Origin: VBAS01 sp963773465 | GTDB taxonomy: Bacteria > Bacteroidota > Bacteroidia > Chitinophagales > Chitinophagaceae | Assembly: GCA_963773465.1 (NCBI GenBank) | Contig: CAVZBF010000001.1 | Location: forward strand, 1,736,001-1,800,000 | DNA: 64,000 bases | Direction: 5' to 3' | Shown: positions 35,291 through 45,773 of the stretch, one piece after another | Layout: each line of letters starts with the position of its first letter | Position numbering within the stretch: position 1 is the first letter of the stretch | Notes under the pieces: model-generated | Told to the model about the DNA's origin: nothing | The model's input: only the letters and a program-made list of their open reading frames with translations | The model's database searches: none | Translations under genes and position numbers: made by a program

Positions 35291-37498
35291 CTATAATTGC
35301 CGGAGGTAACTCACTTTAACTATCGCATGATCTTCTGTTTGTCTTTTCATTTGCAGATTATCAAATCCCCTGCGGTTAAAAACAAGATAGATATAAGATA
35401 GCGGTTGGTACTCCCATGAAAGGCGGATATTATAATTGCTTGAATTATTTTCTGAATTCTTTTGATAAAAACCAATAAGCTGCAATCTTGGATTTAGGGC
35501 AAGTCTTCCTGAAAGACTATACAAGTCAACTGTTTTATTTGTTTCGGGATTCCCCACTTCTTTAAAATGATTGCGATTGAATTGTGCCTGCAGAAATAAG
35601 TGTGGAATGGGTGCAATGTTTAAAGAAAAGGTTCCGGCAAATAGTTTACCATTGAAATAAGAGCCCGTTTCAAAATTAAAATTTGTACTGACTATTCTTG
35701 ACTGATCGCTGCTGAAATAAAAAAAATGTCTTAAATAATTATATTTTCCTTCAGGTATATTTATTCCTAAAGGAGCGAACGGTTCAGTTAACAACTGGTA
35801 GGTTGGAGTAATGATATATCCGAAATATCCGCCACTTTGAAAATTAAGCCAGACAGGATTTATGGCGATTTGACTTTCTGTAAGTTTACCGGTTGATGCC
35901 TGGTGATAAAACTCAGGAAAAACTCCCGGCTCAAATGCACGGATCCATTTTTTGAATGGCAATGCATCACCACGATAATACCAGAATACTCCCGGTGTAG
36001 TACCGATTACGTCACTGCGGGAAACAAAACCTAACTCAGGATTAAAATCTTTTGTAACCACAGATTGTGTCCACCATATCTTCCATTGATTGTTCGTGTA
36101 ATAATATTGACCATATCCGGCAAACCCGTTTTTGCTTCCTGTATTCGAATGGATCAGCATTGTATTTAATGAATGTGATTCACCCATTCTGAAAAAACCA
36201 TCTACAGCACTTACTACATTCGTACCATCCGAATTATTTTTTACCGTCATTAATCCACCGATCCTGTTTTGCTTGCCAAAATTTTCTGAGAAGCGGCCAA
36301 CAAAAAAATTTGTACCGGGTGTTGTCGACGATTCTCTTTGCCGCATTACCATTACTCCTGCATTTCTTTTTGATGATCGATAAACAAATCTTCCGCCTGC
36401 ATCAAGAGGAATCGGGTTTCCGAAATCATCCAAGCCAATCCTGCGGCTGAAAAAAGGTTGGATACGCATATTACCTCCGGAACCATCTTCATTTGGCCTC
36501 ACTCCTACTCCGAATAATGAAGCATTCTCCAAAAAAAATTGTCTGCGTTCAGGAAAAAAAACCGAGAACCTTGTTACATTATTTACCTGCCTGTCTGCAT
36601 CTGCTTGTGCAAAATCTGTATTCACGGTTACGTCAAGAATAGTATTTGGATTGATCGCCCATTTAACATCACCACCGGCACGAAAACTATTTTTCTCAGG
36701 GTCAGTTGATGCAGGAAAATTTTTATACCGGTCATATGATCCCAGTACATAAGGTTGGATCCGGATATTAGGTTTTGGCGGAGGTGGCTGCAGATTTTTT
36801 AATACACCAGCATATGCCATTCTTGTAAAACTAAAATTTCTCGGATAAGTGGAAAATGAACTTATCTCGTTGCTCATTCTCCTTGTACGGTAAGCATTGA
36901 ATCCCCATTCCTGTATTGAATCTTTTTTCTTTGGATAACGGAGCGTCTGCCAGGGTATCGCAATCTCTGCTATCCAGCCGGAGTCTGTTCTTGTTGTCCT
37001 TACTTTCCAAAGTCCATCCCAATCTACATCCGTTAAGATATCATCGAACACAAGCAGGTCTCTCTGCACTCCATACGCATTGGCCATTAATGCCATTGCA
37101 TTCCTGCTATCATTAAAACCATCAAAAGACAGGGCCACATGATCATGACTGCGAATACCAAAATCTCTTCTGAAATCTGTTGCACGGATTGCTTTTTTTC
37201 CTATCGAATCATAACATACAAAACCAAAATATAAATATTGACGGTTGTACAATACCCTTACTTCGGTTTCAAAATTAGGGGCCATTCCCTGCTGCGGTTC
37301 TATTTGTACAAATCGTGGCGATGGTTTGGCAAGTTTCCATTCTTCTTCATTTAATGATCCATCAATTTTGATCGAACCGTTTATTTGTACAGCGAACATC
37401 TCTTTTTTAACAGCATCTGGTTTAAATACACCTGCATCCTGCGCATAGGAATAGATTGCAGTGCCACAAAATAAAATCGCTACCAGTTGTCTCAGCAT
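35291..37498 (-). CDS. DUF5916 protein with CBM9-like domain
   Basis: A 735-residue exported protein (signal LRQLVAILFCGTAIYSYAQ). The N-terminal CBM9-like domain has IKIDGSLNEEEWKLAKP, VRVLYNRQYLYFGFVCYD and IRSHDHVALSFDGFNDSRN. The rest is a DUF5916 domain with alternating beta strands to a terminal aromatic-rich strand, consistent with an outer-membrane barrel (PFFSRRIGLDDFGNPIPLD, LEFQPQ-type repeats). Probably binds carbohydrate or cell-surface polymer. Monocistronic; a repeat lies downstream. Confidence 0.88.
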   Translation of the reverse strand: MLRQLVAILFCGTAIYSYAQDAGVFKPDAVKKEMFAVQINGSIKIDGSLNEEEWKLAKPSPRFVQIEPQQGMAPNFETEVRVLYNRQYLYFGFVCYDSIGKKAIRATDFRRDFGIRSHDHVALSFDGFNDSRNAMALMANAYGVQRDLLVFDDILTDVDWDGLWKVRTTRTDSGWIAEIAIPWQTLRYPKKKDSIQEWGFNAYRTRRMSNEISSFSTYPRNFSFTRMAYAGVLKNLQPPPPKPNIRIQPYVLGSYDRYKNFPASTDPEKNSFRAGGDVKWAINPNTILDVTVNTDFAQADADRQVNNVTRFSVFFPERRQFFLENASLFGVGVRPNEDGSGGNMRIQPFFSRRIGLDDFGNPIPLDAGGRFVYRSSKRNAGVMVMRQRESSTTPGTNFFVGRFSENFGKQNRIGGLMTVKNNSDGTNVVSAVDGFFRMGESHSLNTMLIHSNTGSKNGFAGYGQYYYTNNQWKIWWTQSVVTKDFNPELGFVSRSDVIGTTPGVFWYYRGDALPFKKWIRAFEPGVFPEFYHQASTGKLTESQIAINPVWLNFQSGGYFGYIITPTYQLLTEPFAPLGINIPEGKYNYLRHFFYFSSDQSRIVSTNFNFETGSYFNGKLFAGTFSLNIAPIPHLFLQAQFNRNHFKEVGNPETNKTVDLYSLSGRLALNPRLQLIGFYQKNSENNSSNYNIRLSWEYQPLSYIYLVFNRRGFDNLQMKRQTEDHAIVKVSYLRQL

Positions 37499-37665
37499 GT
37501 GCAGTAATAATAATCGTGAAAAATAATAAATCTTTATTTGTAAATACCAACGAATTTACCAGCGGTGTTTGAAAATTTTTAATGGAAATGTTGTGAATTC
37601 AATCATAATCCGGGTCTCTCTTTTTTCTGAAATAGAAATATTTATCTTTAATCAAATCAACTGCT

Positions 37666-38982
37666 ATGCTGATAATCGAAAGACAGCAAAACGTCAATTG
37701 GCCTTTATGGAAGAAACTGTTGTTCCGGTTCTTCTTTATTTTTATTACACTTTATATGGCGCCATGGACATGGTTGGATTCAGTTCTTTTTGAAATAAAA
37801 CTGACATGGCTTACCGGTTGGTATTCCGATTTTGAAGATTGGGCAGTTCGTTTTGCGAATGATAAATTCTTCCATATAAAAAAAGTGCTGGTTCCAATCA
37901 GCGGCAGTGGTGATACTTCGTGGGGATGGGCACAATTCTATTTGTTCTTATCGCTGGGTGTAGTTGGCGCTGTTATATGGTCAGTTATCGATCATCGCAG
38001 GAGGAATTATATCGTGCTTGATTACTGGCTTTGTTTGTTTACCCGTTATTACCTCGCATTATTTGCATTTGTATATGGCATCATAAAATTATTTGCGTTA
38101 CAAATGCCATTTCCAAACCTGAGCATGCTGGCTACACCATTGGGTGATCTCTTACCAATGCGATTATCATGGATGTTTATGGGCTATTCTGCACCGTACC
38201 AATTTTTTTCAGGTGCAATGGAAGTGCTGGCAGGTGTGCTTCTTTTGTTTCGCCGAACTTCCACATTTGGAACGTTGGTTGCAGCCGGTGTTTTTCTGAA
38301 TGTAATGGTAATGAACCTGAGTTATGATATCCCGGTAAAGTTATTTTCAATGCGACTGTTTTTATTTTCTCTTTTTTTACTGGTTCATGAAAAAGACAGG
38401 TTGCTTGCATTTTTCGTTACCAATAAAACTGCAGAAGCCGGGCATTTGTATAATGTATCATTTACAAAACGATGGATGCGCATAACAAGAATTGTTGTTA
38501 AACTGATTTTTATAGGTGTCATGGTAGGATTACCTTTTTATCAAACTTATGAAAGGTATAAGCAATTCAATGCGTCGCCGGCAAAAAGCCCGATCTCGCT
38601 GGGTGTTTATGATGTGGAAACTTTTGTGAGAAACAGGGACACTATTCCTCCATTGTTAACCGATACATTGCGATGGCACGATATAATTTTTGAAAATGGT
38701 TTTGGAACAGTTAATAGTCACGATACTTTATTTAGAAAAAGATATAACAGGGGCTACTTTAATTATGTAGTTGACAGTACTAAAAAAACGTTGGGTTTTA
38801 AAAAAGGATTTGCCGATACTGCGTTTACATACTTTTTTACTTATGAAATACCGGACAAGAACTCGATATTTTTAACCGGAGCTGCCGGAAAAGATTCACT
38901 ATTTATTGTTTTGCGAAAGAGCAAGCGGCATTTTCAGTTAGCAGAGCGGCAGTTTCACTGGCTGAGTGAATCAAACAGGTAA
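37666..38982 (+). CDS. Multi-pass membrane protein (DoxX-like)
   Basis: A 438-residue protein with about seven membrane helices: FFFIFITLYMAPWTWLDSVL, WAQFYLFLSLGVVGAVIW, YYLALFAFVYGIIKLFALQM, YQFFSGAMEVLAGVLLLF, LVAAGVFLNVMVMNLSYDIP and others, then a soluble C-terminal domain of about 140 residues. The GAMEVLAGVLLLFRRTSTFG pattern is DoxX-like. No catalytic motif was recognised. A short mixed-composition gap of about 170 bp separates it from the divergent DUF5916 gene. Confidence 0.68.
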   Translation: MLIIERQQNVNWPLWKKLLFRFFFIFITLYMAPWTWLDSVLFEIKLTWLTGWYSDFEDWAVRFANDKFFHIKKVLVPISGSGDTSWGWAQFYLFLSLGVVGAVIWSVIDHRRRNYIVLDYWLCLFTRYYLALFAFVYGIIKLFALQMPFPNLSMLATPLGDLLPMRLSWMFMGYSAPYQFFSGAMEVLAGVLLLFRRTSTFGTLVAAGVFLNVMVMNLSYDIPVKLFSMRLFLFSLFLLVHEKDRLLAFFVTNKTAEAGHLYNVSFTKRWMRITRIVVKLIFIGVMVGLPFYQTYERYKQFNASPAKSPISLGVYDVETFVRNRDTIPPLLTDTLRWHDIIFENGFGTVNSHDTLFRKRYNRGYFNYVVDSTKKTLGFKKGFADTAFTYFFTYEIPDKNSIFLTGAAGKDSLFIVLRKSKRHFQLAERQFHWLSESNR

Positions 38983-39010
38983 ATTGTTATCTTACATTAA
39001 ATATTAAGTC

Positions 39011-39268
39011 ATGGCCAACCCGCATCATCGTAAGAAACATAAAGCTCATCTGAAACAATTTCAGAATAGAATTGCAAGCCAGACAGGTGAATCCAAGTCC
39101 AAATCAAAAGCGAGTTCAGTATTTGCAGTTGGCGGCGCAGTTGTTGGCATGGCAATTTTATATTTTGCTACACAAGGTGATATTGTTTGGGCGCTCGGTG
39201 GTGGCGTTATTGGCGCAGGAATTGGCTATTTGATCGGGAAAAACATTGACAGGGCTGCTAAGAAATAG
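39011..39268 (+). CDS. Hypothetical glycine-zipper-like membrane protein
   Basis: An 85-residue protein with a very basic N-terminus (HHRKKHKAHLKQFQNR), then two closely spaced hydrophobic Gly-rich helices (VGGAVVGMAILYFATQG, IVWALGGGVIGAGIGYLIG). The Gly-x-x-x-Gly spacing is typical of glycine zippers. Family unknown. It lies 28 bp after the multi-pass protein and may share its transcript. Confidence 0.6.
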   Translation: MANPHHRKKHKAHLKQFQNRIASQTGESKSKSKASSVFAVGGAVVGMAILYFATQGDIVWALGGGVIGAGIGYLIGKNIDRAAKK

Positions 39269-39427
39269 TTTCATTATTTCTGATAAGTATTTTCTTCATC
39301 GGGAAAAGTATAAATTTAATAACCGAATATATCTTCTACTAACGAATGTGCGGAGAAATTTTATAAAAAATAAGCACGGTGATACTTTATCGTGTAAATT
39401 GATGCCCAATTAAAAACGATTGCAATC

Positions 39428-41186
39428 ATGGGAGATCTCCAGATCAAGAAACAACCAAAAAAATATGATGCGGTAATTGTAGGTTCCGGTGCCGGTGGCG
39501 GTATGGCTGCTTATATATTGGCAAATGCCGGTTTAAAAGTTTGTCTGCTTGAAGCCGGTTATATGTATGATCCGCAAAAGAATATTACCCAATTAAAAAA
39601 TCCATGGGAATCGTCCGCGACGCGGCGCCAGTACAAAGTTTCGTCCCTTTGGTGATTTTGATGCCTGCTATTGTGGTTGGGAAATTGAAGGCGAACCTTA
39701 CACAAAAGCATCAAGGTACCGAATGGGATGTGGTGGCGTGCAAGAATGCTTGGTGGACGAACCAATCACTGGGGAAGGATTTCTCTTCGTTTTGGCCCCA
39801 AAGATTTTAAAAGAAGAAGTATTGATGGCCTTGGTGATGACTGGCCGATCGGTTATGAAGATATCAAACCATATTATGATAAGATCGATAAGCTGATCGG
39901 CGTATTTGGAACAAATGAAGGATTGGAAAATGATCCGGATGGATATTTTTCTTCCTCCTCCAAAGCCACGCTTGCATGAACTGTTTATAAAAAGTGCAGC
40001 TGAACAAGCAGGAGTAACAGTGATCCCATCACGTCTTTCTATTCTTACCAAAAAAATAAAGAGTACAACAGATGACGAGGTGCCTGTTTTTTTTGCGCAC
40101 AATGCAATCGCAATTGCAGTATGGCAAAAGCAGATTTCTCTTCTACCAATGTGCTTGATATATCCTGCATTAAAAACCGGTAATGTTGATGTTGTTGCAA
40201 ATGCAATGGCCCGTGAAGTGCTGACAAATAATGAAGGACTGGCCACTGGTGTTTCGTATATCAATAAAGAAGATATGCAGGAATACCAGGTAACCGGCAA
40301 AGTTGTTATCCTGGCAGCCAGTGCCTGTGAATCATGCAAGACTTATTATTGAATTCAAAATCGCAGCGGCATCCGAATGGTCTTGCCAATAGCAGTAATG
40401 TGGTCGGAAAATATTTGCATGATTCAACCGGCGCTGCATTGGGTGGATTATTCCTGCACTTGTTTGACCGCAAACGATATAATGAAGATGGTGTTGGTGG
40501 CATGCATGTTTATTCACCATGGTGGCTGGATAATAAAAAACTTGATTTTCCCCGCGGTTATCATATTGAATATTGGGGTGGCATGGGTCAGCCTGCCTAT
40601 GGTTTTAGTTGGGGCATTGAAAATTGAATGGAAAATATGTGGTGAAAGGTAAGACAAAAAGAAGCCGGTGGTTATGGCAAATCATTAAAAGAAGATTATC
40701 GTTATTTCTATGGCGCAGGTGTTGGTATGGCAGGTCGCGGTGAAGCGATACCAAGAGAAGATAATTATTGCGAGATAGATCCGAATGTGGTTGATAAATA
40801 TGGTATTCCTGTTTTACGATTCAATGTAAAATGGACGTGATTATGAAATAAAGCAGGCCAAGCACATGAAAGAAACATTCAAAGAGATCATGCATAATAT
40901 GGGAGCAGTTATTACATGGGGTGGCAGATGATGATGAAAAAAATCATTATGGACTTGCAAAGCCCGGAGAGATCATTCATGAAGCAGGAACAGTACGAAT
41001 GGGAATGATCGCAAAAAATTCAGCATTGAATAAATGGAGCCAGGCACATGATTGTAAAAATCTTTTTGTGTGGATGGCGGTGCATTTGTATCGCAGGCTG
41101 ATAAAAATATTACCTGGACGATCTTAGCATTTAAGATGAGGGCAAGTGAATATATAGTAGATGAAATGAAGAAAAACAATCTTTAA
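39428..41186 (+). CDS. GMC-family oxidoreductase (many frameshifts)
   Basis: An FAD-dependent large subunit of a sugar dehydrogenase. Visible blocks across frames: AVIVGSGAGGGMAAYILANA (FAD), GGRTNHWGRISLRFGPKDF, the Cys cluster CFFCAQCNRNC, GNVDVVANAMAREVLT, EAGTVRMG, then a final GGAFVSQADKNITWTILAFK. At least ten indels are needed, both insertions (for example 39611-39614, 39714, 39730, 39947-39950, 40157, 40335, 40351) and deletions (about 40085, 40624, 41072). Restored length is about 580 residues, normal for bacterial glucoside/gluconate dehydrogenases. The next gene encodes the matching small subunit. Low-quality consensus is likelier than a pseudogene because motifs stay intact. Confidence 0.85.
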
Positions 41187-41260
41187 ACCACGATTAAAAG
41201 ATTAATGGGATTATGAGGAAAATTTTGATGCCGGCTGTTATCGCTTCGATTGCTTAAATT

Positions 41261-41280
41261 ACGACGCTCCATTCATCGTC
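41261..41280 (-). repeat. 19-bp dispersed repeat, degenerate copy 3
   Basis: Reverse-complement match (18 of 20) to the GATGAACGGAGCGTCGCAA repeat, between the two dehydrogenase subunits. Confidence 0.55.
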
Positions 41281-41337
41281 ACCGTTCGCTATTAAACAAA
41301 GGATAAACCTCAAAACAATAAACTATAAACTCATTAT

Positions 41338-42005
41338 ATGAAAGAAGAGAATCATTAAAACTAATTGTTACCGGCGCAGTGGCTGTACCTGCTGTTGTTA
41401 CAGGTTGTAAACCTGAGGATAAAAAAGCAAGTGTTGCTGCTGCCGATCCAAAGTTTACTCTTGATCGCAACCCTGATGAGATGGAAAACGAGAAGCGGAT
41501 ACTGGCCATGAAAATTTTTTACCGATCATGAAATGGCAACCATTGCTATTTTATCCGATATCATTATTCCCAAAGATGAAGTAAGCGGCAGCGCAACTGA
41601 TGCAAAGGTTCCTGAGTTTATCGAGTTTATTGTAAAAGATATGCCTCATCACCAAACTCCATTGCGTGGTGGCTTGCGCTGGCTGGACATGCAATGCCTG
41701 AAACGTTACAAAAATCCATTTAAAGATTGCACAAAAGAACAACAGATAGAAATGGTTGATCAGATCGCTTATCCTGCAAAAGCCAAACCTGAAATGGCAC
41801 AGGGAGTTTCTTTCTTTAGTAAGATGAGGGATATACGGCAACCGGTTTTTATACTTCACAGATCGGTGTAAAAGATATAGGCTATATAGGTAATGTTCCC
41901 ACCCAATGGAATGGCGTACCGGATGATGTATTAAAACAATATGGACTTGCTTACACCGAAAAAGAATTGAAAGAATGCATTTCTTTTGATAAAACTTCAG
42001 CGTAA
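41338..42005 (+). CDS. Gluconate 2-dehydrogenase subunit 3-family protein (frameshifts)
   Basis: The small subunit of GMC-type membrane dehydrogenases, usually exported by Tat as a chaperone-like partner. The N-terminus reads MKRRESLKLIVTGAVAVPAV, ending in a lipobox-like TGC, once one missing base is restored in the A run at the start. The body has DHEMATIAILSDIIIPKDEV, DAKVPEFIEFIVKD, RGGLRWLDMQCLKRY and YIGNVPTQWNG. Three indels (near 41343, 41513, 41830) give about 222 residues. Paired with the upstream GMC protein. Confidence 0.83.
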
Positions 42006-42016
42006 ATAAAAATTTA

Positions 42017-42024
42017 TAATTTTG
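42017..42024 (+). promoter_or_regulatory. Possible -7 box (TAATTTTG)
   Basis: Matches TAnnTTTG, 34 bp before the Gfo/Idh/MocA start; a TTTG lies 28 bp upstream, which is wider than usual. Confidence 0.3.
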
Positions 42025-42058
42025 AGGTTCTGATTTTTAACTTTTTAATTTTTTCTAT

Positions 42059-43482
42059 ATGAATAATCAATCAAGAAGAAAATTTATAAGAAATTCTGCG
42101 GTTGCAGGTGCCGGTTTTTTTATTGTACCCCGCCATGTTATTGGCCGTGGATTTATTGCACCAAGTGATAAATTGAGTATTGCCGGTATTGGCGCAGGTG
42201 GAAAAGGAACAAGTGACTTGCCGAGTTTGCAAAAAGCCCTAATGTAAATATTGTCGCCTTGTGTGATGTTGATGACAGGCAGGCTGTGAAATCAAGACAA
42301 TCATTTCCCAATGCTCCTTATTACAAAGATTTCAGGGAAATGCTGGAGAAGGAAAAAAATAATATTGATGCAGTTTCTATTTCCACTCCGGATCACACAC
42401 ATGCTGTGGCTACAATTGCTGCTATGCAATTAGGTAAACATGTATACACACAAAAGCCATTGACGCATGATATCTACGAAGCAAGGATACTGACCGAAGC
42501 TGCAAAAAAATATAAAGTAGTTACACAGATGGGTAACCAGGGTGGTTCTGGTGATGGTGTAAGAAAAGCAAAAGAAATTTATGATGCAGGTTTGATCGGT
42601 GATGTGCATACAGCACATGCATGGACAAACAGACCTGTTTGGCCACAAGGTATTCCCACTCCTACCGGTAAGCATGAGATACCAAAAGAACTTGATTGGG
42701 ATCTTTGGCTGGGTACCGCTCCTAAAATTGATTTTAATCCGGCATATCTTCCATTTAACTGGCGTGGCTGGTGGGCTTATGGTACCGGTGCATTAGGTGA
42801 TATGGCCTGTCATATCATGGATCCTATTTATCGCATTCTTCCAATTCTTTATCCTGATTCAGTTGAAGCAAGCATTGCTACTATATGGGCCAAAATGTGG
42901 GATGATTCGCAAAATCCGGATGCATGTCCTGCTTCATCGATCATTCATTTGAATTATCCAAGAACAGATGGAAAAGGAAATATTAAAGTATCATGGCATG
43001 ATGGTGGTTTATTACCACAACGACCAGATGAGCTTTTACCTGAAGAAGCATTTGGTAATTGGGATGGTGGTGTATTGTTTGTCGGCACAAAAGGAAAACT
43101 GTTGATGGATTGCTATGGCGCTAATCCAAGATTGTTGCCAACCAAACTGATGAAAGAAGCAAAGATGCCTGCTGACACAATAAAAAGAGTTCCTGAAGGA
43201 CATTACCTGCAATGGGTGAATGCGTGTATGGCCGGATATGGTAAAGCAAAAACAAGCTCTCCATTTGAATATGCAGGACCATTTACTGAAAGTATTTTAA
43301 TTGGCAACCTTGCACTTCGCAGTTTCTTAATGAGAAATCCAGCCGGTAAAGGTTGGAATGATAAATGGCTTGGCCGCAAAAAATTGTTGTGGGATGCAAA
43401 GAACATGAAGATCACAAACTTTGACGAAGCAAATCAATTTGTAAGAAGACAATACAGGGAAGGCTGGACATTGGGTGTTTGA
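42059..43482 (+). CDS. Gfo/Idh/MocA oxidoreductase with Tat-like signal (one frameshift)
   Basis: An exported NAD(P)-dependent sugar oxidoreductase. The N-terminus has a twin-Arg signal (RRKFIRNSAVAGAGFFIVP), then IAGIGAGGKGTSDL, CDVDDRQAVKSR, the NAD/catalytic Lys segment VYTQKPLTHDI and a C-terminal domain (NPAYLPFNWRGWWAYGTGAL, GDMACHIMDPIYRIL). The frame breaks near 42220; restoring one base joins GTSDL to AEFAKSPNVNIVALCDV. About 474 residues. With the two upstream genes it forms a likely periplasmic sugar-oxidation pathway. A strong terminator follows. Confidence 0.9.
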
Positions 43483-43510
43483 TCCTTTGTTGAAATAAGA
43501 TCATCTTGAT

Positions 43511-43553
43511 TCGGGGCCGGGTTAAACTTTTTAATCCGGCCCCGATTATTTTT
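43511..43553 (+). terminator. Intrinsic terminator of the GMC/Gfo operon
   Basis: TCGGGGCCGG (43511-43520) pairs exactly with CCGGCCCCGA (43536-43545), extended by A/T pairs, then TTATTTTTC. Confidence 0.9.
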
Positions 43554-43578
43554 CGTAACTTCTCTGAAATAAACAGCT

Positions 43579-43989
43579 ATGAGAAAGTTATACTTTGCAG
43601 TAGCATCGGTTCTTTTTATTTTTTCTGCCTGCACTAAAACCTCAGTTAAAAAGAATACAAGTTGTGCAATTAATGAACCGCCGGCTATAAAAGTCATTAC
43701 CCCAACCACTACTCCAACATTAAAACCAGGAGATATTCTGCAAATAAAAGCAGTATTTAGTGATCACGATATCGTTTATGTGGCTTCATGGGAAGCGTTG
43801 AGGGCGTCTGCGGTGTGTGGTAATAATCCTTACAGCGGTCAATTTGAACCAAAGACCGATGAATTCGAGATGAATGTTAAGTTTTTTATCCCACCGAATT
43901 TTGCAGGTGACCAAACTATTCGCTTGTATGGTGTCGATGGCCAGGGAAATATTTCAACGCTTGACATACCATTTAAAGCCACCAATTGA
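43579..43989 (+). CDS. Small lipoprotein with Ig-like pattern
   Basis: A 136-residue lipoprotein (VLFIFSAC) with a single beta-sandwich-like domain: IKVITPTTTPTLKPGDILQI, then GDQTIRLYGVDGQGNISTLD. It is a paralogue of the next gene and lacks a recognisable enzyme motif. The pattern resembles bacterial Ig-like modules. It starts an accessory stretch of hypotheticals after the GMC cluster. Confidence 0.62.
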   Translation: MRKLYFAVASVLFIFSACTKTSVKKNTSCAINEPPAIKVITPTTTPTLKPGDILQIKAVFSDHDIVYVASWEALRASAVCGNNPYSGQFEPKTDEFEMNVKFFIPPNFAGDQTIRLYGVDGQGNISTLDIPFKATN

Positions 43990-44024
43990 TATCATAAGCT
44001 TTTTCATTACTAAAAATGTTATTC

Positions 44025-44405
44025 ATGAAAAAGTTCCTATTATCTTTTTTTATTATTGCACTCCTGTTTATTTCGTGTACAAAAGAAGCAACTCATCATA
44101 CCGATAATGTGAAGCCTGTAATTAAAGTTATCTATCCAACAGATAATCCAATACTACCTGCCGGCTATCCGCTATGTATGAAAGTATTGATAAGCGATGC
44201 CGAAAGTCTTTCAACCGTTTGGCTGGAAATAACGGATGGTTATGGTTTCAAAAAAGATTATACGGTCAATGCAAAGTCATTGGAGATAATTGAAAAATAC
44301 ACGGCTCCTGCCGGCGTTACCGGTAATATGATCGCAAAGTTTACTGCTGTTGATGTGGCTGGTAATATAAGTTCTGAAGAAATAAAATTTGAAGTGAATA
44401 ACTGA
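44025..44405 (+). CDS. Small lipoprotein, paralogue of the preceding gene
   Basis: A 126-residue lipoprotein from ATG 44025 (KKFLLSFFIIALLFISC), preferred to an ATG 9 bp upstream. It shares with the neighbour an IKVIYPTDNPILPAG opening and a DVAGNISSEE closing segment, so the pair probably arose by tandem duplication with strong divergence. Function unknown; an Ig-like extracytoplasmic domain is likely. About 230 bp of unassigned DNA follows. Confidence 0.6.
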   Translation: MKKFLLSFFIIALLFISCTKEATHHTDNVKPVIKVIYPTDNPILPAGYPLCMKVLISDAESLSTVWLEITDGYGFKKDYTVNAKSLEIIEKYTAPAGVTGNMIAKFTAVDVAGNISSEEIKFEVNN

Positions 44406-44637
44406 TTCTTTCTCCATCTTTCAAAAGGCTATCTCGGAAACAACTTGCTTTGAAAGCTGATATAGATCGCTCCTACATGGGGAGGAATTGAAAGAGGGGA
44501 AAGGTAACTCAGCGGCGGGGCTTTTTATTTGAAAGAACGAGTGAATTATATAAAATATTTCAAAAGCTAAGCTGAACATTTTTTTAAGATTTATTAACTT
44601 CTGTTTTATTTTTCCATAAAGCAATAAACCATCTATT

Positions 44638-45746
44638 ATGAGAAAACTGTCTCTCATCTATTGTAGAGTGATCGCAATAACAGTCATATTCCTTTCCTGC
44701 CAAAAGGATATCTCGGAAAAATTTTCACTTTCAAGTGAGGTCAGCAACAAAATTGATACGTGGCTTGATAACCAGAAATCGGGCCTGCTACACTTTAAAG
44801 CTGAGAATATCAATTTACTGAAAAAAAATCTTGATTATTCAAATCTTAGAATTGAAAAATCGAATGGAAACGAACAAATAGTTATTATACCCCTAACCGA
44901 GGAATTTAAACAGATGAAAGTTAATGATAAGAATAGTATGCCTAACCTTATCATAATACTTAGCAGTTCAGGAGATGTCAGATGGGGTTCCTTTATTCTC
45001 TTTAAGCCAGAAGTGCCCGGTATCTCTACAAGAGTTCCAGAGAATGTATTTTATAATCTCTTTAATACAGGAGCAGTCAACTGCAACGGCCAATTTCAGT
45101 TTCTTACTCCGGCTGGTCATTGGCAGTTTCAATTAAACTACAAAGATGGAAATCTTAAATCTTGTGGTCAGATACAACCAGAAGTCAAATCTAACAGCAC
45201 GGAAAGAACAAATACAATTTGCATTAATTGGTATTTGGTAACCTCATATTATGTCGATGGCGTTTTAATCAGTCAAACGTCGGAGTATGTTGGTACAACT
45301 TGTAGCGAACAATGTGGCGATGGTTCTTACCAAAGCCTTTGTCCCGATGGTAGCAGCTCCGGAGGCGGGGGCTCGAATGATTTGCAAACATCAGAGGAGT
45401 CTTCTGAAACTTTTCAGAAGCAGATGAAACAGACGAACTCGCTGGTCGCGCCCCTCTGATTAACTATCAATATGATTGTACTGTCTTTAAGACAAATGGA
45501 AATGTTTCTAGCGTATATATTGTTAATACTTGGGTAAATAATCCTAATCCTGAATATTATGTTGATCGATTTAACCGAAATACAAGAAGGTATCTAACGC
45601 TCTACGGCCATAGTAATGGTTGGACCCCTAACGGACAGACTGCGGTGGTTAATTGGTCTTGTTTTGTATATGCTAGATGGTTGTATACAGACGGAAGTCC
45701 GGAACACACTACGGTATGGTTTAAAACTAAATCCTTGATTAGGTAA
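44638..45746 (+). CDS. Hypothetical lipoprotein (one frameshift)
   Basis: Restored to about 369 residues. A lipoprotein signal (VIAITVIFLSC) is followed by a helical N-terminal part (ISEKFSLSSEVSNKIDTWLD), a beta-rich middle with several Cys and a Gly/Ser linker. A stop at 45457-45459 is caused by a missing T in the run at 45411-45414; restoring it continues as EADETDELAGRAPLINYQYD and ends SPEHTTVWFKTKSLIR at 45746. No family recognised. The stop lies 27 bp before the DUF1016 gene, so the two may form one transcript. Confidence 0.65.
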
Positions 45747-45773
45747 TTTTGTATTTGCCTAAAATAAAAGTAA

